A DNA stretch of 64,000 nt, taken from the NCBI RefSeq assembly GCF_001509405.1, contig NZ_CP011502.1, positions 1,054,001 to 1,118,000 of the forward strand, read 5' to 3'. A program made the position numbers and the translations under genes. Every line of letters begins with the position of its first letter. Position 1 is the first letter of the stretch. Below the pieces are notes generated by a model. The model ran no database searches and was not told where the DNA came from. It was given only the letters and a program-made list of their open reading frames with translations. This DNA comes from Aeromicrobium erythreum (GTDB lineage Bacteria > Actinomycetota > Actinomycetes > Propionibacteriales > Nocardioidaceae). Below are positions 30,539 through 38,891 of this stretch, piece after piece.

Positions 30539-31075
30539 GTGAAGGCGAGTGTCGTGGCGGTGATGGCGTGCGCGCTGCTCCTGTCGGGCTGTGCGGGCGC
30601 TGAGAGCGGGGATGCGAGCGCGGGGGTGACCATCCTCCGCCCGAGCGAGCGCGAGGTGCTCCACGGCGTCGAGGGGAAGTCGCTCGACGGTGCACCGGTC
30701 GACCTGGACAGCTACCGCGGCAAGGTCGTCGTCGTGAACTGGTGGGGCTCGTGGTGCGCTCCTTGTCGCAAGGAGGCCCCGGTCTTCGCAAGAGTGTCCG
30801 ATGAGGCGCCGTCGGACGTGGCCTTCATCGGTCTTCTCGCGCGGGACTCGCCTGCCGCTGCGCGAGCCTTCAACGAGCGTTTCGGGGTCCGGTACCCGAC
30901 CTTGGTCGACCGCGACAGTCGTCTTGCCCTGCGGTTCAGCCAGGTGCTCCCTGTCCAGGCCGTCCCGGGTACGTGGGTGCTCGACACCCGCGGACGGCTG
31001 GCCGCGCGGATCGCGTCGGCCGAGGTCACCCCGACGTTGCTCCGCGACGTCGTCGACGAGGTGCGGGGCTCCTGA
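30539..31075 (+). CDS. TlpA-like lipoprotein thiol-disulfide oxidoreductase
   Basis: 178 aa from GTG 30539 (VKASVVAVMACALLLSGC), preceded by GGAGG at 7-nt spacing; the start is set by the signal peptide with lipobox LSGC. The thioredoxin fold begins near 45, with the active site NWWGSWCAPCRKEAPVF and the cis-Pro region VQAVPGTWVLD. It acts outside the membrane, typically reducing or oxidising Cys pairs in cytochrome c or wall proteins. Immediately downstream lies the truncated cpaF, so it borders the disrupted Tad locus. Confidence 0.88.
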   Translation: MKASVVAVMACALLLSGCAGAESGDASAGVTILRPSEREVLHGVEGKSLDGAPVDLDSYRGKVVVVNWWGSWCAPCRKEAPVFARVSDEAPSDVAFIGLLARDSPAAARAFNERFGVRYPTLVDRDSRLALRFSQVLPVQAVPGTWVLDTRGRLAARIASAEVTPTLLRDVVDEVRGS

Positions 31076-31155
31076 CGCGGGTTGCGACCGTCCATCCGTC
31101 CCACTTGTCCACAGTTTCGGCGGGCGGCCCCGGCACAGATCGCTCCGTTCTTGTC

Positions 31156-31382
31156 ATGGTCCTGGTCATCGACGCGACTTCTCGGCGGCTCGACCCGCAG
31201 ACGGACGTCGACGCGGTGCGCGAGGTGGCGCACGAGGTGGTGGCCGAGCACGAGCGACGGTCGCTGACTGGTGCGGTGCGCTCGTTGGAGGAGCCCGACC
31301 GGGTGGTCGGCGGGATCGTGGCCGACGTGGCCGGGCTTGGATCGTTGCAGCGGTGCCTCGACGACCCGAAGGTCGAGGAGTT
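31156..31382 (+). pseudogene. cpaF/tadA pilus ATPase, 5' fragment
   Basis: About 75 codons from ATG 31156: DATSRRLDPQTDVDAVREVAHEVVAEHERRSL, then VVGGIVADVAGLGSLQRCLDDPKVEEF. This is the N-terminal domain of CpaF/TadA secretion ATPases, where the family normally continues into the conserved 'I(W)IN...' segment and the ATPase core. Here homology stops at about 31382. The frame runs on to 31608 only as the antisense of the HEPN gene. No Walker motifs remain in the window. The pilus motor is therefore lost. Confidence 0.75.
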
Positions 31383-31476
31383 TCGTACGAAATCACGACG
31401 AAGACAAGTCCGAGGTGGGTCGAGACGATCAGCGAGAAAGTTGGTGCGATGTGATCGCCTTGGCCTCCGCGAGGAC

Positions 31477-32313
31477 TCAGGTCACCGCACCTGTGTGTTT
31501 CGAGAGGCGGGTCGCGACGTCGTTGATTATCAATTGAGCGACGTCGAGCATCTCGATCACGTGGTCGGTCATCTCCGCACCGGCGCGGCGTCTCCGGATC
31601 TGTTCTAGGGGTCTGCGGATCTCGGCCTCGGGCTGAGTGATGTCCAGTTCGTGAGCGATCTGGTTGCGCGCGGCAAAAGCGAGTTGCAGTGGAGTCTTAC
31701 GGCCACCCTTCTTCGCAGGCGCGATGCGTTGGCGAAGAGTCGCGTCAGTAACGCCGAGAGCGCTGGCTAGTTCTTCGACCCGCTCCGCAGACTGAGCGCT
31801 TGAGGAGGTTAGGGAGGAAATCCATCCCTTCATCAGCACGTCACGGGGGGAGGTGCCTTCGTGGAGGAGCAGATCGATCAACTGGTTAGGATCCACGGAC
31901 TGGCCGACAGTGATCGAATTCGCACTGTGGTCTCGGAGCTTCTTGCTCACCGCAGGGTCGAAGGTCATCAGTTCCGGGATAGTGTCCTCGACAAGTCCCT
32001 TCAACGCTCTGTCCAGCCCTGCGCCCCCGAAAAGGACAGACGCGCGAAGGCTGTCTTGCGCTTCTGTAGCCCAGACGCCGGTTACCCGTTTGCCCTGGGA
32101 GACCTTGTTCAGACGGTTGATGACGGCACCGGTGAGCAGCGCGCTGTCGGCTGACTGTACCGCCGACCTCAGAGCGTTCTGCGCTTCGCGACACTTTTCC
32201 GATCGATCGGCATCGCTGCTGGTGATGCTGCTTGCCACCGTGCGCGCCGGTTGACTGTCGTCGACGAACTTGTTGGCCGCGCTCTCCATCTGCTTTTGTG
32301 TCAGAGACGCCAT
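31477..32313 (-). CDS. HEPN-motif (RiboL-PSP-HEPN-like) protein, putative RNase effector
   Basis: 278 aa, mainly helical, starting MASLTQKQMESAANKFVDDS. The segment ASVLFGGAGLDRALKGLVEDTIPELM (about 91-116) resembles the first helices of RiboL-PSP-type HEPN domains. R216NQIAH221 (AARNQIAHELDIT) is an exact Rx4H HEPN catalytic motif with the Asn usually following the Arg. HEPN proteins of this type are RNases in toxin-antitoxin, abortive infection and other defence systems; the function here is inferred. GC is clearly lower than in the flanks. It is divergent (286 nt) from a membrane-protein gene, and both lie in the DNA that replaced cpaF-tadB. The family assignment rests on motif recognition only. 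Confidence 0.7.
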   Translation of the reverse strand: MASLTQKQMESAANKFVDDSQPARTVASSITSSDADRSEKCREAQNALRSAVQSADSALLTGAVINRLNKVSQGKRVTGVWATEAQDSLRASVLFGGAGLDRALKGLVEDTIPELMTFDPAVSKKLRDHSANSITVGQSVDPNQLIDLLLHEGTSPRDVLMKGWISSLTSSSAQSAERVEELASALGVTDATLRQRIAPAKKGGRKTPLQLAFAARNQIAHELDITQPEAEIRRPLEQIRRRRAGAEMTDHVIEMLDVAQLIINDVATRLSKHTGAVT

Positions 32314-32599
32314 GCCAGATTGTAGGGCGGGTGCGGGGCCCGTGACGGGGTTTTAACTCCTATTCTTGCCAAGCGTAGTTGGATCGATTCGGGATCGTAG
32401 AGTTTGCGGTTGGCCATTGCCACGTCGGCCAGACAGACGAAGTGACTTGGCATCCGAGCCTTCTTCCCGAGCGCCCTCAGCTCTGCGGGACGACTACCTC
32501 GCCGCACTCCGATAGCGCGTAGATGAATGTGATCCGTCCTGTTCACGAGGACGGGTTCTAGCTCGACGTGCTGTCAGTCGCGGCGGATAGTGTGGTGCC

Positions 32600-33667
32600 G
32601 TGCTTTCAGCTCTCCTACCTGGTGTTCGTGAGTTCCGAACGCCCTTGGTCACTGGTCTGCTGTACGCCGCGTGCGCGTGGCTCCTGTTCGGAAGCTCCGT
32701 TTTGGAGAGCCAGTCCACGCGGGAGTTCGTCTCTGATCTCGGCCTGGGGGAGTTGGAGTTGCCTCCTTCTATCTGGGTTGGCGCGGCCACTCTGGTCGCC
32801 TATCTTCTAGGCAGTTTGCTCCTGGTCAGGACGTCCCCCTTCGGACGACGCGGTGAGTTGATTCACAAGTGGCTGAAGTCCAAGCTGGAACGCGTCCAAG
32901 TCTCAACAAAGCCGGCAAGGTGGCGGCATCGGCCAATTTGGATCCTGTGGCGGCTGTGTCCTTCATGGTTCAAGGCGACCATCCATCGGTGCGTCGCGGG
33001 TCAAGAATTCCCAAGTGCAGTTGAGGGGTGGTTGCGGAACGAGTTCCAGTCTGAGATGGAGCGCGGCCGAGCGCCGGTCATGCGCTCCTTCCTGGGTGGT
33101 TGCATGACGCCGACCGGCTTCGAGGGTTACTGTCTCGCGAGCTCGATCGCGGGCGACGGGCGCACTCCGAGTCTCTACGAAGGCAATGAGACCGTGAACA
33201 TGCTGGCCGAAGCGTTCGTAAACGAAGTGCTGCGGGAACAACCGGCGGTGGAGACGCGAATCCAGATGCGGCACCCCGAGCTTTACGCGGAGATTGACCG
33301 CCTGAAGGTGGAGGGCGAGTTCCGTCTCTCGATCTTTTGGCCGCTGACTCTCTTCATCGCCCTGCTTGGTTGGAACTGGTCCCCTCTGGCGCTGACCTTG
33401 CTCGTGTTGCCGCCCTTTCTGGCTCGCGACGGCTTCCGGCGGATCGCTGAATCTTCGCAGAAGACGTGGGGAGCGCTAGTAGCCAAAGAGGTTACGTCCC
33501 CGACGATCGACGCCATGGACGCGGCACGCCAATCGAAGACCGCTCCATTCGACTTCTTGGAGAGGTATCCCGCGCTCGAGCCCGGCTTTGAGTTCCCCGA
33601 CGAAGTTGCGTTCGATTCGGAGACCGAAGACGAGTATGCGGTCAGCGAGAATCGCATGCGATCGTGA
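32600..33667 (+). CDS. Multi-span membrane protein of unknown function, divergent from the HEPN gene
   Basis: 355 aa from GTG 32600. Hydrophobic segments at about 15-34 (PLVTGLLYAACAWLLFGSSV), 57-77 (IWVGAATLVAYLLGSLLLV) and a double one at about 245-280 (LSIFWPLTLFIALLGWNW then LALTLLVLPPFLA). Between them is a soluble central domain of ~165 residues with Trp/Arg-rich helices (WLRNEFQSEMERGRAPVM, YCLASSIAGDG, NMLAEAFVNEVL). The C-terminus is acidic. I recognise no family. Lower GC and codon use unlike the host. Gene order suggests a two-gene cassette with the HEPN protein, possibly sensor or membrane effector plus RNase (inference). Confidence 0.65.
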   Translation: MLSALLPGVREFRTPLVTGLLYAACAWLLFGSSVLESQSTREFVSDLGLGELELPPSIWVGAATLVAYLLGSLLLVRTSPFGRRGELIHKWLKSKLERVQVSTKPARWRHRPIWILWRLCPSWFKATIHRCVAGQEFPSAVEGWLRNEFQSEMERGRAPVMRSFLGGCMTPTGFEGYCLASSIAGDGRTPSLYEGNETVNMLAEAFVNEVLREQPAVETRIQMRHPELYAEIDRLKVEGEFRLSIFWPLTLFIALLGWNWSPLALTLLVLPPFLARDGFRRIAESSQKTWGALVAKEVTSPTIDAMDAARQSKTAPFDFLERYPALEPGFEFPDEVAFDSETEDEYAVSENRMRS

Positions 33668-33717
33668 CGGATTCTGGGTCGTAAGCGCGGGCGTTGCCCG
33701 GACCGATGGGGTAGATG

Positions 33718-34362
33718 GTGATGCGGGTACTGGTCATCGGTCTCGTCCTCGGGACGCTCGCGGCGCTGCTGCCCGTGGCGACGCTGCGGGGACGCGCCCG
33801 ACGTCGGGCACGCGAGCACGCCGACCTGTGGCCCGACGCCGTCGACAACCTCGCGTCGGCCGTGCGGGCGGGGCTCTCGCTGCCCGAGGCGGTCGTGCAG
33901 CTGGGGGAGCGGGGGCCGGAGGGTCTGCGCGAGCCGTTCGCGCGGTTCGGCCGCGACTACCAGTCGACGGGGCGCTTCGACATCGCGCTCGACCGGTTGA
34001 AGCAGCGTCTGGCCGATCCCACCGGCGACCGCGTCGTGGAGGCGTTGCGGATCGCTCGCGACGTGGGCGGTGGCGACCTCGGCCGGATGCTGCGCGCGCT
34101 GTCCGGCTTCCTGCGCGAGGAGGGTCGGACGCGGGGCGAGCTGGAGGCGCGCCAGTCGTGGACGGTCAACGCAGCCCGCCTCGCCGTCGCGGCCCCGTGG
34201 GTGGTGCTGGCCGCGATGAGTCTGCAGCCGGAGGTCGTCGCGCGGTACGCGACGGGCACGGGCGCGCTCGTGCTGGTGGGCGGCGCGGTGGTGTGCGTCG
34301 TGGCCTACCGGCTCATGCTGTGGCTCGGTCGGCTGCCGGAGGAACGGCGGGTGCTGGCATGA
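33718..34362 (+). pseudogene. tadB (type II secretion F family), 5'-truncated
   Basis: 214 aa readable from ATG 33718. The T2SSF core is intact: LWPDAVDNLASAVRAGLSLPEAVVQLG, RFDIALDRLKQRLADPTGDRVVEALRIARDVGGGDLG, LEARQSWTVNAARLAVAAPWVVLA, and a final membrane segment. Family members normally have a further ~70-90 N-terminal residues with two membrane helices before the 'LRGRARRR' segment; here only one partial helix (VLVIGLVLGTLAALL) remains. The 5' end was therefore lost at the junction near 33.72 kb. It overlaps the tadC start by ATGA. Confidence 0.7.
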
Positions 34363-34646
34363 CGGCCACTCTCCTCGGAGCGGCAGCGGGAGCCGCGGCG
34401 GCGGTCGGGCTGCTGCTGGTCGTCGTGGCCGGGCTCGATCGGGTGCTGCGCGTGCTGCGCGCGCAGGCTGCGGACGTGGGGGCGTCCGCCCGCCGCCAGC
34501 TGCTGAAGTCCGGCGGTCGCAAGGAGATCATCATTCAGGATCCCCGTCATCTCCCTCGTCCTGCCCGGCCCAAACAGGAGGCTTTGTCTGGCGGCGGGAG
34601 ACCGGCGGGGCAGCCTGCAGCGTCCGGCGGACGCGTGAAAAGGTAA
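34359..34646 (+). pseudogene. tadC-like second pilus membrane protein, 3'-truncated
   Basis: ATG 34359 overlaps the tadB stop. The first ~50 codons (TLLGAAAGAAAAVGLLLVVVAGLDRVLRVL) have the N-terminal membrane helix of a second T2SSF-type Tad protein and host-like GC. After about 34500 composition changes and the frame reads a short basic tail to a stop at 34644. The T2SSF domain is absent. The downstream methylase gene starts 4 nt after this stop. Confidence 0.6.
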
Positions 34647-34650
34647 GCGA

Positions 34651-36531
34651 GTGGCGAATGAGCGGGTTACAGAGGACATGGTCGATGCGGCAATGCGGGC
34701 GCTCGGCTACTACGACGACGAAGACGCGATCGTTGTCGAGAAGCAGCAGTCCGTCGTGAAGGCTATCCGGGAGGCTCTGTCCAAGGCGTCAAAGACCGGG
34801 AAGGGACGGGCCGGATACCCGGAGTTCATCGTTACCTCTCCCGACACGCCGGACATCGTCGTTCTTGTCGAGTGCAAGGCCGACACCGCCAAGCACGAGT
34901 CCGCCAACCGTGACAAGCCCGTCGATTTCGCTGTCGACGGCGTCCTGCACTACGCCCGTTTTCTGTCTCCCCGCTACACGGTTATTGCGATCGCCGTCTC
35001 GGGCACTCGCAGCAGCAACTTGTGGTCCTTCTTCCTGATGCCCAAGGGAGAGACCCAGCCCAAGGTGCTCGTAGCTCCGTCCGGCGCAGAGGTCGACTCG
35101 CTCATCCCCATGGACGACCTCATTCGCGCGGCATCGTTCGACCCGATGGTTCATCAGCGACGCGAGCGCGACCTCATCCTTTTCTCCCAACAGATGCATG
35201 AGTTCATGCGCAACGAGGCCGAGATGAGCGAGCAAGAGAAGCCGCTCGCCGTCGCTGGCACTCTCATCGCGCTCAGCAACGATGTGTTTGCGAGGACATA
35301 CGATGCTTACCCGGCCAGGGACCTGCCCGATTTCTGGATGCGGACCATTAAGGATGAAGTATCGAAGGCGAAGATTCCGGTGTCCAAAGTCAACAATATG
35401 ACTCAGCCATTCACGGCAATTGAGGTACAGCCCGAACTCTCCAAGTCCACGCACGCATATCCTAAGGGCTTGTTGTCGGAGATCGTTCGTCTCTTGGCCG
35501 ACCGCGTCCTTCCATTCATGACCGTGTATCACGACTACGACGTTGTCGGTCGGTTTTATGGGGAATTCCTGAAGTATAGCGGTGGTGACGGGAAACTCGG
35601 CATTGTGCTGACGCCAAAGCACGTTGCCGAACTATTTGCTCTCATCGCCAACGTCAACAAGAACTCGGTCGTAGTTGACCCGTGCGCAGGAACTGGCTCG
35701 TTTCTCATCTCGGCGATGATGCAGATGACGAAAACCGCGACGACGGAGGCGGAGATCACCTCCATCAAGAAGGACCGTCTCATTGGTATTGAGCAGCGTC
35801 CGAGCATGTACGCTCTGGCTGTCTCGAATATGATTCTTCGAGGCGACGGGAAGGCAAATCTCTATCAGGGCTCGTGTTTCGACACGCCCAACATAAACGC
35901 CGTAAAGAAGCACAAGGATTCATCCGGGAGGATTCTTCGTCCGAATGTCGGTCTAATCAATCCGCCATACGCGAAGTCCAAGGCCGACCTGTCCGAACTT
36001 CGCTTCGTTGACAACATGCTGGACATGTTGGAGAAGGGTGGGACAGGTGTCGCGATCGTGCCGGTCTCCTGTGCGACGGCTGCGTCGGTCGAGAAACAAA
36101 CCATTCTGAACAAGCACACGCTTGAAGCCGTAATGTCGATGCCACCCGAATTGTTCACGCCGGTCGGTGCCATTGCGTGCATCATGGTATTCACCGCCGG
36201 AGTGCCGCACAACGTCGCTAACAAGAAATCCTGGTTTGGCTACTGGCGAGAAGACGGGTTTGTTAAAATCAAGAACTTGGGTCGAGTCGACCGCCATCAC
36301 ACGTGGCCGGGTATTCGTGACCGCTGGATTAGTTCCTGGCGAAATCGTGAAGTGCACCCAGGAGAGTCCGTAACGGCGACGGTCACGGCGAAAGATGAGT
36401 GGGTGGCCGAGGCATTCATGGAGACGGACTACTCGAACCTTAGTCAGCGCGACCTCGAGCGCGTTCTGCTTGACCACGCTCTCTTCGTACTCAAGGGCTC
36501 TCAGCCCGCGGAAACCGCCGATGACGATTAG
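34651..36531 (+). CDS. BcgI-like type IIB restriction-modification subunit A (nuclease-methyltransferase)
   Basis: 626 aa. The N-terminal ~165 residues hold a PD-(D/E)xK-like nuclease core: PEF with Glu58, PD at 67-68 and ECK at 74-76 (PDIVVLVECKAD). A helical region follows. From about 310 comes an N6-adenine methyltransferase domain, with motif I DPCAGTGSF at 343-351 and motif IV NPPY at 437-440. BcgI subunit A has the same order and size (637 aa): it cleaves on both sides of a bipartite site and methylates adenine. GTG 34651 is preceded by AGGTAAG. It overlaps the specificity gene by 11 nt. Codon use is less GC-biased than the flanks. Confidence 0.85.
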   Translation: MANERVTEDMVDAAMRALGYYDDEDAIVVEKQQSVVKAIREALSKASKTGKGRAGYPEFIVTSPDTPDIVVLVECKADTAKHESANRDKPVDFAVDGVLHYARFLSPRYTVIAIAVSGTRSSNLWSFFLMPKGETQPKVLVAPSGAEVDSLIPMDDLIRAASFDPMVHQRRERDLILFSQQMHEFMRNEAEMSEQEKPLAVAGTLIALSNDVFARTYDAYPARDLPDFWMRTIKDEVSKAKIPVSKVNNMTQPFTAIEVQPELSKSTHAYPKGLLSEIVRLLADRVLPFMTVYHDYDVVGRFYGEFLKYSGGDGKLGIVLTPKHVAELFALIANVNKNSVVVDPCAGTGSFLISAMMQMTKTATTEAEITSIKKDRLIGIEQRPSMYALAVSNMILRGDGKANLYQGSCFDTPNINAVKKHKDSSGRILRPNVGLINPPYAKSKADLSELRFVDNMLDMLEKGGTGVAIVPVSCATAASVEKQTILNKHTLEAVMSMPPELFTPVGAIACIMVFTAGVPHNVANKKSWFGYWREDGFVKIKNLGRVDRHHTWPGIRDRWISSWRNREVHPGESVTATVTAKDEWVAEAFMETDYSNLSQRDLERVLLDHALFVLKGSQPAETADDD

Positions 36532-37540
36532 CACTCAGCGACTCGACAACATTTTTGACATGCGGTATGGACATTCTCTCGAGTTGAATGGTCTAAAGCA
36601 CGTCCATTCCCCCGAGGGAGTCAATTTCGTATCGCGGGCCATGGGGAACAATGGGGTTACTGCTCGCGTGGCCTATGCGGGCAATGACCTCGGCAAAGTG
36701 GGGGAGTTGACTGTCGCACTCTCAGGAAACGGCGTCCTCTCAACCTTCGTCCAGCCCGAAGAATTCGTGACCGGCTTCCACGTCATGATTCTGTCGCCGA
36801 AGGACGCGGCCATGAGTACAGTTGAGAAACTCTGGTGGGCGCGCTGTATCTGGGAGAACCGTTACCGATTCTCCTACGGCAGGCAGGCGAACCGAACGCT
36901 CGCAAGTCTTGAGGTCCCGGCCACGCTGCCAGATTGGGTGCACACGTTGAAGGTGCCAACGCACGAAGGTTTGGCGAGGGCTGCGGGTGCGTCGGTAACT
37001 CTTACGGACCCGACTGGCACCGGCTGGGCTGATTTTCGACTTGATGCGCTTTTTGATGTGAAAAAGGGGAAGCGCTTCACGAAGGCTTCCCGGGTGCCCG
37101 GAGATACGCCGTTCGTCGGCGCGTCTGAAAAAAACAACGGCATCACTGACTACTGCGACCTTGACCCTTTGCACCCGGCCGGAGTCATGACGGTGGTATA
37201 CAACGGAAACAGTGTGGGTTATGCCTTCTACCAGCCGGAGCCGTTTGTTGCGTCAGACGACGTGAACGTGCTTTATCCCAAGGTGCCGATGAACCGGTGG
37301 GTGCAACTCTTCGTCGCGAGCATCATCAAGCATCAGCGCAGCCGCTTCACTTATGGATACAAGTGGACCTTGGCCCGTATGAAGCGGACCGTGATTCGGT
37401 TGCCCGTGGCTACTGGCGGCGAGCCTGACTGGGATTTCATGGAGCGCTACGTGCAGGGGCTGCAATTCTCGGCGGCACTACGCCCGGAGATGACCGTTCA
37501 TGAATTAGTCAACGCGGATGTCGAAAAGTCTGCCAGCTGA
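36521..37540 (+). CDS. BcgI-like specificity subunit B (HsdS-type, two target-recognition domains)
   Basis: 339 aa from ATG 36521, close to BcgI subunit B (341 aa). Two halves repeat the same layout. Half 1 has LDNIFDMRYGHSLEL, VSRAMGNNGVT and RFSYGRQANRTLASLEVPAT. Half 2 has LDALFDVKKGKRFTK, VGASEKNNGIT and RFTYGYKWTLARMKRTVIRLP. Each half would read one part of a bipartite target. A 11-nt overlap with the A-subunit gene indicates a coupled operon. The recognition sequence cannot be predicted from the sequence. Confidence 0.85.
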   Translation: MTISTQRLDNIFDMRYGHSLELNGLKHVHSPEGVNFVSRAMGNNGVTARVAYAGNDLGKVGELTVALSGNGVLSTFVQPEEFVTGFHVMILSPKDAAMSTVEKLWWARCIWENRYRFSYGRQANRTLASLEVPATLPDWVHTLKVPTHEGLARAAGASVTLTDPTGTGWADFRLDALFDVKKGKRFTKASRVPGDTPFVGASEKNNGITDYCDLDPLHPAGVMTVVYNGNSVGYAFYQPEPFVASDDVNVLYPKVPMNRWVQLFVASIIKHQRSRFTYGYKWTLARMKRTVIRLPVATGGEPDWDFMERYVQGLQFSAALRPEMTVHELVNADVEKSAS

Positions 37541-37597
37541 TTGGTGCCGGCCGCGTGCGCGCTAGCCGTTGCCGGCTAGCGCGCACGTGGCCGGACG

Positions 37598-38320
37598 TTA
37601 TCTCGACTGGACGAGCTGGACCGAGCTTGCGAACTCGCGGAGTTCCTCGGGGTGGCCTTCGCCGAGAGGCTCTTCGTGAGAATTCGTACTGAGCTGGTCT
37701 GGCTGCACAGGGGTGGTCGAATTGTTTCCGGTCATTAAGGCGCTTCGGCTCGTTGATCGAAACGACTCCATCCACGGCGGAGCAGTTGGTAGCAAGCGAT
37801 GTATGACTCAGCCACCTCCTATAGGTCGCCTCCCGATGTGTTTCCGGCCATCGGTCCGGGAGAGCGCCTACAACTTTTCCGATGGAGAGAGTCGTTGTGG
37901 ACAGCCGAGGGAACATCGGCCAGGCTAGTCCGTGTGCGTCGCCACTATGGGTTCGCCAGATGGCCTTGGCGGACTCGATCTTCGCTGGGTCGCCGAACGT
38001 GTAGTCGATGGCCGAGTCGACGATCTTCGTTTCCGAAGGAACCTCACGAGCCGTCATGTCGACCGTCGCCCGCCATTGAGCGTGGATCGCGTCGCGGCGG
38101 CTTGTCATCTCCGTTAAGGCAATCGCGAGCGTGACAGCGTCCGCACCGGGCGGCCCGGAGTTGAGATACTGCGCGTAGCGCCTGTGCGACTCGTGTCCGG
38201 CCCGAAGACCGCGCTGCTGGCGCTCGAGCGAAGAGTCGGGGGAGAAGAGCATCCACACAACCGAGCGGAGCCGCGCAAGGCACCGCGGATCACTGTCGGG
38301 TGCGCTATCGGATACGCCTC
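37598..38320 (-). pseudogene. Decayed hypothetical gene at the distal end of the R-M insertion
   Basis: One minus frame gives protein-like text from about 38250 to 37790 (RQQRGLRAGHESHRRYAQYLNSG, VTLAIALTEMTSRRDAIHAQWRATVDMTARE, WRTHSGDAHGLAWPM, HREATYRRWLSHTSLATNC). The C-terminal part then appears to switch to another minus frame (NNSTTPVQPDQLSTNSHEEPLGEGHPEELREFASSVQLVQSR, stop near 37598). The 'SG(x)AHG' phrase recurs in actinobacterial proteins of unknown function. A frameshift near 37.79 kb and loss of the 5' end at the tadE-side junction would explain the pattern. Limits are approximate. Confidence 0.45.
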
Positions 38321-38468
38321 GCCCGCGTCGATCGCTGTTCGTGCGAGGTCGCATCTGTCGATAGAACGTGGTCCAGGCGAAGCGCCGCCCGGCGTCCAAC
38401 GCGCCACTTCGACGGCACTCGGGGCCGCCGCTCGACATGCGCGGGCGGGCGCTGGTGCAGGCGGAGCC

Positions 38469-38891
38469 GTGAGGGACGAGCGGGGGTCGGCGCCGGTGGA
38501 GCTGGTGTGGCTGACGATTCTGCTGCTGGTGCCGTTCGTGTACGTGATGATCGCGGTGTCCGACGCGCAGCGGGCCGCGTACGCGGTGTCGTCGGCGAGC
38601 AAGGCGGCGGCGCGGGCGTACGTGCAGGCGCCGGACACGGTGACGGCGGCTCAGCGGGCGCAGCGCGCGGCAGCCGTGGCGTTGGGCGACCAGCGGGTCC
38701 GTGCCGACGTGGAGGTGGTGTGCCTGCCAACGCCGTCGTCGTGCCTGCAGCCGGGTTCGTCGGTGCGGGTCTCGGTGAGCACGGTGCAGCCGCTGCCGCT
38801 GACGCCGTCGGTGCTGGGGGACCAGGTGGGTGGGGTCGCGGTCGAGTCCTCCCACGTCGAGCCGTACGGGTCGTTCCGGGAGGGTCGATGA
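38469..38891 (+). CDS. TadE-family pseudopilin-like protein
   Basis: 140 aa from GTG 38469 (VRDERGSAPVELVWLTILLLVPFVYVMIAV). This is the classic TadE N-terminus: a short basic segment, then a Glu-containing hydrophobic helix, then an extracytoplasmic domain with two Cys (VVCLPTPSSC). TadE-like minor pilins support Flp pilus assembly. The sequence upstream of the start is low in coding signal and marks the right junction of the second insertion. The stop overlaps the next gene (ATGA). Confidence 0.82.
   Translation: MRDERGSAPVELVWLTILLLVPFVYVMIAVSDAQRAAYAVSSASKAAARAYVQAPDTVTAAQRAQRAAAVALGDQRVRADVEVVCLPTPSSCLQPGSSVRVSVSTVQPLPLTPSVLGDQVGGVAVESSHVEPYGSFREGR

Noticed and set aside
31383..31608. 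Extended reading of the cpaF fragment to a 150-codon protein
   Set aside because: Beyond 31382 the frame is antisense to the HEPN gene and loses all CpaF resemblance.
32301..32546. 81-codon minus-strand frame between the HEPN and membrane-protein genes
   Set aside because: It overlaps the HEPN start by 13 nt, has no ribosome-binding site and no family resemblance. It sits where the divergent promoters must be; kept only as a possibility.
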